Source of the DNA: Arthrobacter yangruifuii
GTDB taxonomy: Bacteria; Actinomycetota; Actinomycetes; Actinomycetales; Micrococcaceae
Reading direction: 5' to 3'
DNA length: 64,000 bases
NCBI RefSeq assembly: GCF_009192775.1
Contig: NZ_VTFX01000001.1
Location: 558,001-622,000 of the forward strand
The position numbers were made by a program, and so were the translations under genes. This document shows positions 34,572-42,252 of this stretch, piece by piece (the stretch's first letter is position 1; the number at the start of each line of letters is the position of its first letter). The notes beneath the pieces are model-generated. The model had not been told where the DNA came from. It searched no databases and was given only the letters and a program-made list of their open reading frames with translations.

Positions 34572-36523
34572 CTCAGACGTCCGAGGCGCCCGAAGTCACC
34601 TGGGCGCCCACCGAGGAAAGCATCCGGAACACCCAGCTGTGGGCGCTCCGTGAGCTCGCCCTCGAACGCCACGGCGTGCTCCTCGATGACTACCCTGCCT
34701 TCTGGCGGTGGTCGGTCGAGGAGCCCGGGGCCTTCTGGGATCTCGTCCGTGAGCATGCGGGCCTGATAGGTGACGGGCTGGTGGGACCTGCCCTGTCGGA
34801 GCGCCGCATGCCCGGCGCGGTCTGGTACCCGGAGGCCCGGCTGAACTATGCCGAGAACGTCCTGCGGCATGCGGACGCACGGCCGGATGAGGTGGCAATC
34901 GTCGGACTGTCCGAGGACGGGCGCAGCGAGTGGACCTGGGCCGGGCTCCGGGATCGCGTCGCCGCCCTCGCCGCCCGCCTGCGCGGCCTCGGCGTCGGGC
35001 AGGGCGACGTCGTCGCGGGGGTCTTTCCGAACATCCCCGAGGCGATCGCTGCGATGCTCGCGGCCGCATCCCTCGGCGCCATCTGGTCCGTGTGCTCCCC
35101 CGACTTCGCCAAACCCGCCATCGTCGACAGGCTCGCACCGCTGGAGCCCCGCGTGCTGCTGGGTTTCTCCGGCTACACGTTCAAGGGCCGTGCGGTCGAC
35201 TCCCGGCCGCTGGTGGACTCGGTTGGTTCCGCGCTGCCCACGGTGACCGACGTCGTGTACCTCGACGACCTCGATGCCTTGCCGCCCGCACCTGCGGACT
35301 ACCGGCGCCTCCCGTTCGACCACCCCTTGTGGGTTCTCTTCTCCTCCGGAACCACCGGCGTCCCGAAGGGAATCGTGCACGGACACGGCGGAATGCTGCT
35401 CGAATCCGCCAAGGGAATCGGGCTGCAGTTCGACCTTGGTCCGGGCGATCGCTACTTCACCGCAGCGAACACCTCCTGGATGGTGTGGAACACCCTGCCG
35501 AACACGCTCAGCGTCGGGGCGTCCGTGGTTACCTTCCCCGGTGCGTCCATGTGGCCGGATGCCGACCGCCAGTTTGCCCTCGTCGCGGAGACGCAGGCGA
35601 CGATGCTCGCGACCGGCGCGGCATATCTTGCCCTGGTGGAGAAGTCCGGTCTGCGTCCGGGGGACCGCTACGACCTCTCCGGCCTGGGCACGATCATGTC
35701 AACGGGCTCGGTTCTCGCCCCCTCGACCTGGCGCTGGGTTCACGCGGCAGTCAAGGCCGACGTCCATCTCTCCAGTGATTCCGGCGGTACCGATATCTGC
35801 AGCGGTTTCATCGGGGGCAACCCCTGGCAGCGCGTGCACCTCGGCGAACTGCAGGGCCCGACGCTCGGAACTCCCGTCCAGGTCCGCGCCGAGGACGGCC
35901 GGGAGGCGGCCGACGACGAAGTGGGCGAGCTCGTGCTGACCGGGCCGATGCCGTCGATGCCGGTCCGCTTCTGGGGCGATGAGGATGGCGCCAAGTACCG
36001 CGCAGCGTACTTCGAGGCCGATCCCGCCGTCTGGACGCACGGCGACTGGATCAGCCGCACCCCGCGCGGAGGCGTGGTGGTGCATGGAAGATCCGACGCG
36101 ACGCTTAACCGCGACGGCGTGCGGCTGGGCAGCGCGGAGATCTACGCCGCGCTGCAGACCCTGGACGAGGTGCGTAACGGCGTCGTTCTGGGGATCGAAA
36201 TGCCGGGCGGGCGGTACTGGATGCCGCTGTTCGTCGAACTGGCCGACGGCGTCGAACTCAGCGACGACCTGGTGGCGCGGATCCGGACCGCCATCCGTTC
36301 CCGGGCGACGGCGCGGCACGTTCCCGACGCCATCGAGGCCGCGCCGGGCATCCCCGTCACGTACTCCGGTAAGCGGATCGAGGTGCCCCTGAAAAAGGTG
36401 TTCCTGGGGCATGACCAGGCCAAGGCGGTCAACCGCGGATCGCTGCAGAACCCGGAGACGGTCGACTGGTTCGTCCAGCGGGCCCGGGTGTTCAACGAAG
36501 AGAATGGAATCAAAGCCAAATGA
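34568..36523 (+). CDS. Acetoacetyl-CoA synthetase
   Basis: The protein is 651 residues, the usual length of acetoacetate-CoA ligases. Signatures are WYPEARLNYAENVLRH near residue 90, the phosphate loop LFSSGTTGVPKGIVH, SSDSGGTDICSGFIGGNP, HGRSDATLNRDGVRLGSAEIY and the C-terminal VTYSGKRIEVPLKKV. It activates acetoacetate (or a similar 3-keto acid) with ATP and CoA. The start is GTG 34568, overlapping the previous stop; its own stop overlaps the next ATG by 4 bp. It links ring-cleavage products to the thiolase encoded two genes later. Confidence 0.92.
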   Translation: MTQTSEAPEVTWAPTEESIRNTQLWALRELALERHGVLLDDYPAFWRWSVEEPGAFWDLVREHAGLIGDGLVGPALSERRMPGAVWYPEARLNYAENVLRHADARPDEVAIVGLSEDGRSEWTWAGLRDRVAALAARLRGLGVGQGDVVAGVFPNIPEAIAAMLAAASLGAIWSVCSPDFAKPAIVDRLAPLEPRVLLGFSGYTFKGRAVDSRPLVDSVGSALPTVTDVVYLDDLDALPPAPADYRRLPFDHPLWVLFSSGTTGVPKGIVHGHGGMLLESAKGIGLQFDLGPGDRYFTAANTSWMVWNTLPNTLSVGASVVTFPGASMWPDADRQFALVAETQATMLATGAAYLALVEKSGLRPGDRYDLSGLGTIMSTGSVLAPSTWRWVHAAVKADVHLSSDSGGTDICSGFIGGNPWQRVHLGELQGPTLGTPVQVRAEDGREAADDEVGELVLTGPMPSMPVRFWGDEDGAKYRAAYFEADPAVWTHGDWISRTPRGGVVVHGRSDATLNRDGVRLGSAEIYAALQTLDEVRNGVVLGIEMPGGRYWMPLFVELADGVELSDDLVARIRTAIRSRATARHVPDAIEAAPGIPVTYSGKRIEVPLKKVFLGHDQAKAVNRGSLQNPETVDWFVQRARVFNEENGIKAK

Positions 36524-38097
36524 GCGACAACGATGTCGATGTGCTTGTAGTGGGGCAGGGTGTGGTTGGGCAACTGACCTCGCTCTACCTTGCACAGCGC
36601 GGGTACCGGGTGCTGGCCGTTGAGCAGCACCGCGAGCCGTATTCTCTGCCCCGGGCCGTCCACTACGATCCGGACGTCAACCGCTTCCTGGCCGGAGTGG
36701 GCCTGGACGCCGAGGAGCAGGCCACGTTCAGCGAGCCTGCCCTGAGCTATGACTGGCTGACTGCCGATCGGCAGCTGCTGCTGACCTTCCCCGCACCCCT
36801 GGACGGGCCGCAGGGCTGGCCGGAGTCCACGATGTTCGCCCAGCCGGACCTCGAAGCCGCGCTGCGCAGGCACCAGGAAGCGGCCGAAGGGCTCGAGATT
36901 CGCTGGGGGACCGCGCTGACCGGGTTTGACCAGGACGCCGAGGGGGTGTCGGCGTTCATTGACGGACCCGCCGGCAAGACCACCGTCCGGGCCGCATTCC
37001 TGGTGGGATGCGACGGCGCCAACTCAGCCGTGCGGGAACTCGCCGGGCTGGCAATGACGGATCTGGACTTCAGCTCGGACTGGCTGGTGATGGATCTCCA
37101 GATGGCCGAGCGTGCATGGACACCCGAGAACGGCCAGATCTGCGACCCGCTGCGTCCCACATCTGTTGTCTCCGGCGGTCCTGGCCGCCGCCGCTTCGAA
37201 TTCATGCTGATGCCGGGGGAGGACGCCGCGGCATTCACGAGCACCGGAAACGCCTGGGAACTCGTCGCACCCTGGGGGGTGGACCCTGGGAACGCGGACC
37301 TTGAGCGTCTGGCGATGTACACGTTCCACGCGCGGTGCGTCACCGAATGGAGCCGCGGACGCGTGTTCGTCGCCGGCGATGCCGCGCACCAGATGCCGCC
37401 CTTCTTCGGCCGCGGCATGGTCTCGGGCGTCCGTGATGTTGCGAACCTTGTGTGGAAGATTGACCACGTGCTGAGCGGAGTCGCGCCGCTTGGCCTGCTC
37501 GACACCTACGGGAGCGAGCGGGGTGCACACGTCCAGCATGCGCTGATGATGTCGCTGGAACTTGGGCGGATGATCTGCGAGACCGCCCCCGCCAAGGTTG
37601 AGGCGCGGGACGCGCACTTCCTCAGCACCGGGCCCTTCCCGTGGAATGCCCTTCCTCCCATGCCCCCGGAAATCCTCGGTCCGGGCTTCTTCCCCGGCGG
37701 TGCGCCCGGGTCCGATCCGGTCGCCGGCCGAATCGGCGTGCAGGGACGGCTGCGCGGCCTCGACGGCAGCGAGACGGCCGCAGACCGGATTACCTGGGGT
37801 GAGTTCGTGGCCTTCGTCGACGGGCGCGTGGTGAGCGAGGACGATGCGGAGCGTATCCGCGCGGCCAGGCCCGCCGGATTCCCGTGCAAGGTCATCGAGG
37901 TCATGCCCGCCGATACCGCGGCCCGCAACCGCCACAGCGGCAGCGACGTCGACGGCCGGTACGGGGAGGTCTTCGACTCGGCCGTGGCCGTCGTCTACCG
38001 TCCGGACTTCCATGGGTTCGCCTCCGCAAAGACCGTTGACGACGCCATAAACCTCATGGCCGCCCTTGAAACAACCCAGCTGGGGGAATCCGCATGA
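36520..38097 (+). CDS. FAD-dependent aromatic hydroxylase (PheA/MhpA/TfdB type)
   Basis: The protein is 525 residues. The dinucleotide fold is VLVVGQGVVGQLTSLYLAQRGYRVLAVE, the DG motif is FLVGCDGANSAVRELAG, and the GD motif is GRVFVAGDAAHQMPPFFGRGM. A thioredoxin-like C-terminal domain of about 150 residues ends VYRPDFHGFASAKT. This is a single-component class A flavoprotein monooxygenase that hydroxylates phenolic rings with NAD(P)H and O2. Its place in the ring-cleavage operon suggests it makes the catechol- or hydroquinone-type substrate of the dioxygenase. Its ends overlap both neighbours by 4 bp. Confidence 0.9.
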   Translation: MSDNDVDVLVVGQGVVGQLTSLYLAQRGYRVLAVEQHREPYSLPRAVHYDPDVNRFLAGVGLDAEEQATFSEPALSYDWLTADRQLLLTFPAPLDGPQGWPESTMFAQPDLEAALRRHQEAAEGLEIRWGTALTGFDQDAEGVSAFIDGPAGKTTVRAAFLVGCDGANSAVRELAGLAMTDLDFSSDWLVMDLQMAERAWTPENGQICDPLRPTSVVSGGPGRRRFEFMLMPGEDAAAFTSTGNAWELVAPWGVDPGNADLERLAMYTFHARCVTEWSRGRVFVAGDAAHQMPPFFGRGMVSGVRDVANLVWKIDHVLSGVAPLGLLDTYGSERGAHVQHALMMSLELGRMICETAPAKVEARDAHFLSTGPFPWNALPPMPPEILGPGFFPGGAPGSDPVAGRIGVQGRLRGLDGSETAADRITWGEFVAFVDGRVVSEDDAERIRAARPAGFPCKVIEVMPADTAARNRHSGSDVDGRYGEVFDSAVAVVYRPDFHGFASAKTVDDAINLMAALETTQLGESA

Positions 38098-39314
38098 CCA
38101 TGCTCACCGACAACGACGCCGTCATTGTCTCCATTGCCCGTACAGCCATCGGACGTGCCCGCAAGGGCGGCCTCGCAGATGTGCGCGGCGATGAACTGGC
38201 CCGCCAGGTCTTCGCCGGCGTCATCGACCGTGTACCAGGATTGTCCATCGACGACGTCGACGACCTGATGCTCGGCACGGCGGCCCCCGACGGCGAGCAG
38301 GGTTTCAACATGGCCCGCGTCGTGGCGACGCTGCTCAATTACGACACGCTGCCGGGCACCACTGTGAACCGCTTCTGTGCCTCCTCGATCCAAACCACCC
38401 GGATGGCCTTCCATGCCATCAAAGCCGGGGAGGGAGACGCGTTCCTCGTCGGAGGCACCGAGTCGACATCACACGCCGCCCCGCCTGCCGGGGCCGGCAA
38501 CGCCGCGTTCGACGCCGCCGCCGAACGCACCGCGCAGGCGATGCTGTCGGGGGAGCCGTGGCATGACCCACGTGCCGAGGGGGAAATGCCCGACGCCTAT
38601 ATCCAAATGGGCCACACGGCGGAGTACGTGGCGCGGCTGACCGGCGTCAGCCGCGCGGAGCAGGACGCCTTCGCCGCACGCTCGCAGCATCTGGCGGCCG
38701 AAGCGCAGGCCAGCGGCTACCTGGCGCGTGAAATCGTGCCCGTGGTACGGCCGGACGGATCGGTCTTCGACCAGGACGACTCGCTCCGCCCGGGGACCAC
38801 GGCTGAGGCGCTGGCCGAACTCAAGCCCGTGTTCTCGCCCGTCGGAACGGTCACGGCAGGCAACGCCTGTCCGCTGAATGACGGTGCATCCGCCGCAGTG
38901 GTCGTCTCCGGACGGTACGCGAAGGCGCACGGTCTGCAGCCCCTGGCGCGCATCGTCTCGACCGCCGTCTCGGGTCTGTCGCCGGAGATCATGGGGCTCG
39001 GGCCCGTGGAATCGTCGCGGCGGGCGCTGCGTCGGGCCGGCCTGACCATCCCTGACCTCGACCTCATCGAAATCAACGAGGCATTCGCCGTCCAGGTTGT
39101 GGCTTCTGCGCGGGAGCTCGGGATTGACGTGGACCGTCAGCTCAACACGCACGGCGGGGCAATTGCCATCGGGCATCCGTTCGGTGCGACAGGCACCCGC
39201 CTCATCGGCACGCTGATCAACGGGCTGTCGGCCGGGGACAAGACGCTTGGCATGGCCACGCTGTGCGTGGGCGGCGGGCAGGGAATGGCGATCGTGCTGG
39301 AGCGCCTCAGCTGA
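38094..39314 (+). CDS. Thiolase (acetyl-CoA C-acyltransferase)
   Basis: The protein is 406 residues. The nucleophile Cys95 lies in TVNRFCASSIQTTRMA, and the other active-site blocks are EINEAFAVQVV, NTHGGAIAIGHPFGATGTR and ATLCVGGGQGMAIV. It cleaves a 3-ketoacyl-CoA with CoA. After the acetoacetyl-CoA synthetase encoded upstream, cleavage of acetoacetyl-CoA to two acetyl-CoA is the simplest role. It is last in the operon and is followed by a perfect bidirectional terminator. Confidence 0.93.
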   Translation: MTMLTDNDAVIVSIARTAIGRARKGGLADVRGDELARQVFAGVIDRVPGLSIDDVDDLMLGTAAPDGEQGFNMARVVATLLNYDTLPGTTVNRFCASSIQTTRMAFHAIKAGEGDAFLVGGTESTSHAAPPAGAGNAAFDAAAERTAQAMLSGEPWHDPRAEGEMPDAYIQMGHTAEYVARLTGVSRAEQDAFAARSQHLAAEAQASGYLAREIVPVVRPDGSVFDQDDSLRPGTTAEALAELKPVFSPVGTVTAGNACPLNDGASAAVVVSGRYAKAHGLQPLARIVSTAVSGLSPEIMGLGPVESSRRALRRAGLTIPDLDLIEINEAFAVQVVASARELGIDVDRQLNTHGGAIAIGHPFGATGTRLIGTLINGLSAGDKTLGMATLCVGGGQGMAIVLERLS

Positions 39315-39327
39315 TCGGCAGAACGGA

Positions 39328-39362
39328 AAGCGGCCGGGTGATTCGATCACCCGGCCGCTTTT
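39328..39362. terminator. Bidirectional Rho-independent terminator
   Basis: A perfect 15-bp stem AAGCGGCCGGGTGAT / ATCACCCGGCCGCTT with loop TCG, flanked by A and T tracts. It separates the convergent thiolase operon and the SnoaL/monooxygenase unit. Confidence 0.9.
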
Positions 39363-39393
39363 CCGTTGTTCCTGGCGCTTTGTTCCTGCGTGC

Positions 39394-40047
39394 TTAGAAC
39401 TCGTCCTCATCGACGAACGTGGCATAGGGCTCGGGCGCGTGCACGAGTTCCTTGGGATCCCACGACGGGGTGTACTCAACCTGGAACCGCGGAGCGCTGT
39501 CCGGTCCGCCGTTTCCAATCGGGGCGGGCGGCCGGGGGAGGCTGCCGTCCGTGAAGCTCTTGTAGTAGTCGGCAACAAATGTGAGGGAGTTCCGGTACTT
39601 CCAGATCTTCCAGGCGCCCTCCTCCTTGCGGAAGACCAGGTGGTAACGGCCCCAGTACCAGAACCCGTGGAGAGGATTGCCCTCGACCCATCCGAGGTGG
39701 TGCGCCTCGGCGCCCGGCGTGATCCAGGCGGCCTTCGCCGTTTCGAGGTCGTCAGCAACCTCGATGACGGGTGTGGACAGGAGGTGCTCAACGTACTCAC
39801 CGCTGAGGTCGCGGGGCGGCAGGCCTTCGTCGAGAGCGCCGACGAAGCAGCGCTGCGCGGCGTCGGAACCGGTGTAGCGGCCGAACGGGAGTTCGATTAC
39901 GGTGTCGGGCCGGGTGCTGAAGTACGGCACAATCGGTTCGTTCGCATAGGCGGAGTGGAGGAACTCAATCCTTCCCATGATGTTCGAGATCTCGATGTAG
40001 GCCTCGGTGCGGGAAATCCGGCGTTCAAGTGCAGCAATGTCGGTCAT
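39394..40047 (-). CDS. SnoaL/NTF2-fold protein paired with a monooxygenase
   Basis: The protein is 217 residues, a paralogue of 31730. It shares RxEAxxEIxNxMGR at the start, EYVEHLLSTPVIEV, PGAEAHHLGWVEGNPLHGFWYW and the Pro-rich arm ending WDPKELVHAPEPYATF. It lies 41 bp after the monooxygenase gene at 40089 on the same strand and is probably co-transcribed from the promoter with operator site D. The conserved His pair in AHHLGW could be catalytic or metal-binding. The activity is unknown. Confidence 0.78.
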   Translation of the reverse strand: MTDIAALERRISRTEAYIEISNIMGRIEFLHSAYANEPIVPYFSTRPDTVIELPFGRYTGSDAAQRCFVGALDEGLPPRDLSGEYVEHLLSTPVIEVADDLETAKAAWITPGAEAHHLGWVEGNPLHGFWYWGRYHLVFRKEEGAWKIWKYRNSLTFVADYYKSFTDGSLPRPPAPIGNGGPDSAPRFQVEYTPSWDPKELVHAPEPYATFVDEDEF

Positions 40048-40088
40048 GCGGTCTTCCTTTTCAGTAAATGGTGGGCAGTCGGAGCGAC

Positions 40089-41276
40089 TTAGAACATGGG
40101 CTCGGCGTAGTCGCCGATACCAACGCCGAGCAGCGCGCCGCCCGCGACCGATGCCATGGTCTCGAAGTCGACGGCGGCGTGATTGCGCATGACCTGCGTG
40201 TCCCGGACGATCCGTTCCAGGGGGTCCCCGGTGCGGAAGATGGAGGCACCGGCTGCCCGCACCACGAGGTCGACGGCCTGGAACGCTTTCTGCCCGGATC
40301 CAGTCAGCCCCAGATTGATGCGGGCACGATCCGCGAGCGTCGCGGGACCGGCCGAGTCCCTGCCGTAAACCCGGTCGGTGTGCGCAAGCGCGTCATGCAG
40401 CTGGAGACCCGCGACCTGGACGAGGTCCCATGCCTTGCCGTAGGTCTGGCGGGTGATCGGCTCGTCGATCTGCTTCTGCCGGGTCTGCATCCGGACCCGC
40501 TTGCCGACGCCGGCCGCGAAGAGCTCAAGGGCGGCGTCGGCGGTGCCGATGGCGACGGCGGAATGGATGAGGTTGAGCGTGCGGTTCATGGGGTAGCCGA
40601 TGAGCGGGTATTCAGTCAGGGCCGCACCCTCGTTGTGCTCGGACGAGTACACGGGGAAGGAAACCGTGCGGTGGCGCGGAACAAAGAGTCCCTCCACCTT
40701 GATGTCGTTGGAGCCCGTTGCCTTCATTCCGGGCACGTGCCAGGTGTCGACGATCTCGGTCTCACTGACGGGCACCACAACGCTGAGAGGACCATCGGGG
40801 GACATTGCACTGAGCGCGGCCCACTCGGCGTGGAGAACACCGGAGCCGAAGCGCCAGGTGCCGGAGACGGTATAGCCGCCCTCCACCGGGGCTGCGGCTC
40901 CGGGCGGGCCCGCAGCTGCGACAGTGAGTCCGTACGGCTTGTCCGCGAAGAACTCACCCTGTGCCTGCGCGCCGTAGCGGTAGAGGAGGGTTGAGTGCGA
41001 GATGAGGAATGCGGCAATCCAGCCGGCGGAGGCATCGCCCCGCGAAAGGACACGGACGAGGTCTGCGAACTCGCTAAGGCCGAGTGCGGAGCCTCCGTGT
41101 TCAGCGGGCACCATCGCTGTGAAGAATCCGGCCGAGCTGAAATCCTCGATGGTCTCCTCGGGCTGCCGCCGGAGGTTCTCGGCCGCGGATGCACGCTCCC
41201 GCAACAGCGGGACCAGCTTTTCCGCGCGGGCGATGAGCTCGCTTGCTGTGGGGGCGGTCGTTGTCGTCGTCGACAT
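40089..41276 (-). CDS. Flavin-dependent monooxygenase, acyl-CoA dehydrogenase fold (group D)
   Basis: The protein is 395 residues from ATG 41276, with GAGAGG about 6 bp before it. It is a clear paralogue of the protein at 30502, sharing KLVPLLRERA, VLSRGDASAGW, GGYTVSGTWRFGSGV, DTWHVPGMKATGSNDI and FRTGDPLERIVRDTQVMRNHAAVDFE. A Thr-rich N-terminus (MSTTTTTAP) is its only notable difference. With the SnoaL-like gene after it, it forms an inverted copy of the 30502-32386 cassette. Operator site D lies 39 bp before the start. Confidence 0.83.
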   Translation of the reverse strand: MSTTTTTAPTASELIARAEKLVPLLRERASAAENLRRQPEETIEDFSSAGFFTAMVPAEHGGSALGLSEFADLVRVLSRGDASAGWIAAFLISHSTLLYRYGAQAQGEFFADKPYGLTVAAAGPPGAAAPVEGGYTVSGTWRFGSGVLHAEWAALSAMSPDGPLSVVVPVSETEIVDTWHVPGMKATGSNDIKVEGLFVPRHRTVSFPVYSSEHNEGAALTEYPLIGYPMNRTLNLIHSAVAIGTADAALELFAAGVGKRVRMQTRQKQIDEPITRQTYGKAWDLVQVAGLQLHDALAHTDRVYGRDSAGPATLADRARINLGLTGSGQKAFQAVDLVVRAAGASIFRTGDPLERIVRDTQVMRNHAAVDFETMASVAGGALLGVGIGDYAEPMF

Positions 41277-41314
41277 CGGTATACCTCTCGTGGGTGACGT
41301 AATAACCGAACTAT

Positions 41315-41329
41315 ACTGTACGTACCAGT
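41315..41329. promoter_or_regulatory. Regulon operator site D
   Basis: ACTGTACGTACCAGT; its reverse complement is ACTGGTACGTACAGT, matching the consensus of sites A-C. It lies within a wider dyad GAACT-N14-AGTTC (41308-41331), before the 40089 monooxygenase gene. Confidence 0.7.
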
Positions 41330-41382
41330 TCAGTGTTGCACAATCGTCTTCCGCCGCTGAGCTTCGCGCATTAATGTCGCCG

Positions 41383-41496
41383 TCTTCCGGCAAACCAAAC
41401 GGGGATGCGGGGCGTGCCCAGCTGTTCTTCCCGTCTCCGCCGGTGCTGTGGGCGCTCTGGTCCACCGGTGCCTGGAAGGCGCTGGGGGCGGAGCTG
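41383..41496 (+). pseudogene. Remnant of a DoxX-like gene at the right edge of the island
   Basis: The frame from 41413 reads RAQLFFPSPPVLWALWSTGAW, followed by KALGAEL. It matches the C-terminal helix of the intact DoxX-like protein at 21180. Over 78 bp (41419-41496 against 21552-21629) I count 9 differences, about 88% identity. No upstream helices or start codon remain, and the frame runs on into unrelated sequence. Only the 3' end of a DoxX-like gene survives here. Confidence 0.65.
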
Positions 41497-41759
41497 AAAA
41501 ACCTCCGGAAACTGTCCCGTACTGAAAAGTGGAGGGAACGCTTTAGTGGGGCCTTCCTGTCATCGCGCTCGTTGATCGGTTCCTCCAAGTGCCCAGCGCC
41601 GCTGAGGCAGCAGGAGGGGCCGGAGGGCGGGAGGGGGAAGGTCATGCGGGTTCCCCGGTTCCGTGACCTGACCATGGTCATGTTGATGCACGGCACCGGC
41701 GGCGAGGGACTCCAGCCCCCGTCGGCGGAGGGCGAAGAGGCTTGGCCCTGAACACTCAT

Positions 41760-41812
41760 CTACTGAGCAGGTAACGGGCTTATCCCCGCGGAATAACCCC
41801 GCTATCTGCTCA
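41760..41812. repeat. REP-like palindromic element, copy 2
   Basis: The left arm contains CTACTGAGCAGGTAACGGG. The reverse complement of the right arm contains TGAGCAGATAGCGGGG. Size and sequence match the element at 1630-1686. Confidence 0.75.
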
Positions 41813-41819
41813 CCGGATT

Positions 41820-41847
41820 CTGCTGAGCACCGTTATCTGCTCAGTAG
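41820..41847. repeat. REP-like palindromic element, short copy 3
   Basis: A short palindrome CTGCTGAGCA-N8-TGCTCAGTAG, 7 bp after copy 2. Its right half, read in reverse, is CTACTGAGCAGATAACGG. It appears to be a truncated form of the same element. Confidence 0.65.
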
Positions 41848-42252
41848 ATGCCGCACCGCAGGTTCATGGTGCAGTAGGCGCTGCCTGCCGGCCGGTTAGA
41901 GGGTATCTGCTGCGCTCTGAAGGGACAGGAGTCCCTGTTTCCCGCAGAACATCCCAGCCGCGCAGAAGTCGAGTCGCCCCGGAATATGAGCCCCACACGG
42001 TCCGAGCCTCGAAGCCTTCCTCAGCCGCGAACCCTCGGAAGCAGCCCCGAATCCCATCCCCGCACGCCCTTCGGTGCCCCGGAAAACCCCGGCCCGGAAC
42101 CGTTGCGAAAGCGTCACGTTGTTCCGGTTGGGGCCTTTTCGGCGCTTAATGTGAAGTAGGTAACGGTAAGGTTGCTTGGTAGTTTTCGCCCGGAAGCCCA
42201 GTGAGGCCGGGCATCGACCGGACATACGTAACCAAAGTGAAGAGGTCTTGAT

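Larger units (their letters stand above)
41497..42252. other. Gene-poor stretch between island and opuC operon
   Basis: About 750 bp without a gene I can support. Open frames exist on both strands around 41500-41760, but none has a recognisable domain or a ribosome-binding site. The stretch holds two REP-like elements (41760-41812 and 41820-41847), then GC-rich sequence of no clear content. The last ~130 bp, with AT-rich segments and a GGTAACGGTAAGG, should hold the promoter of the opuC operon. Decayed mobile DNA is possible but not shown. Confidence 0.5.

Noticed and set aside
41540-41755. Transposase fragment beside the island
   Set aside because: Translations on both strands show no transposase motif, terminal repeats or target duplication.
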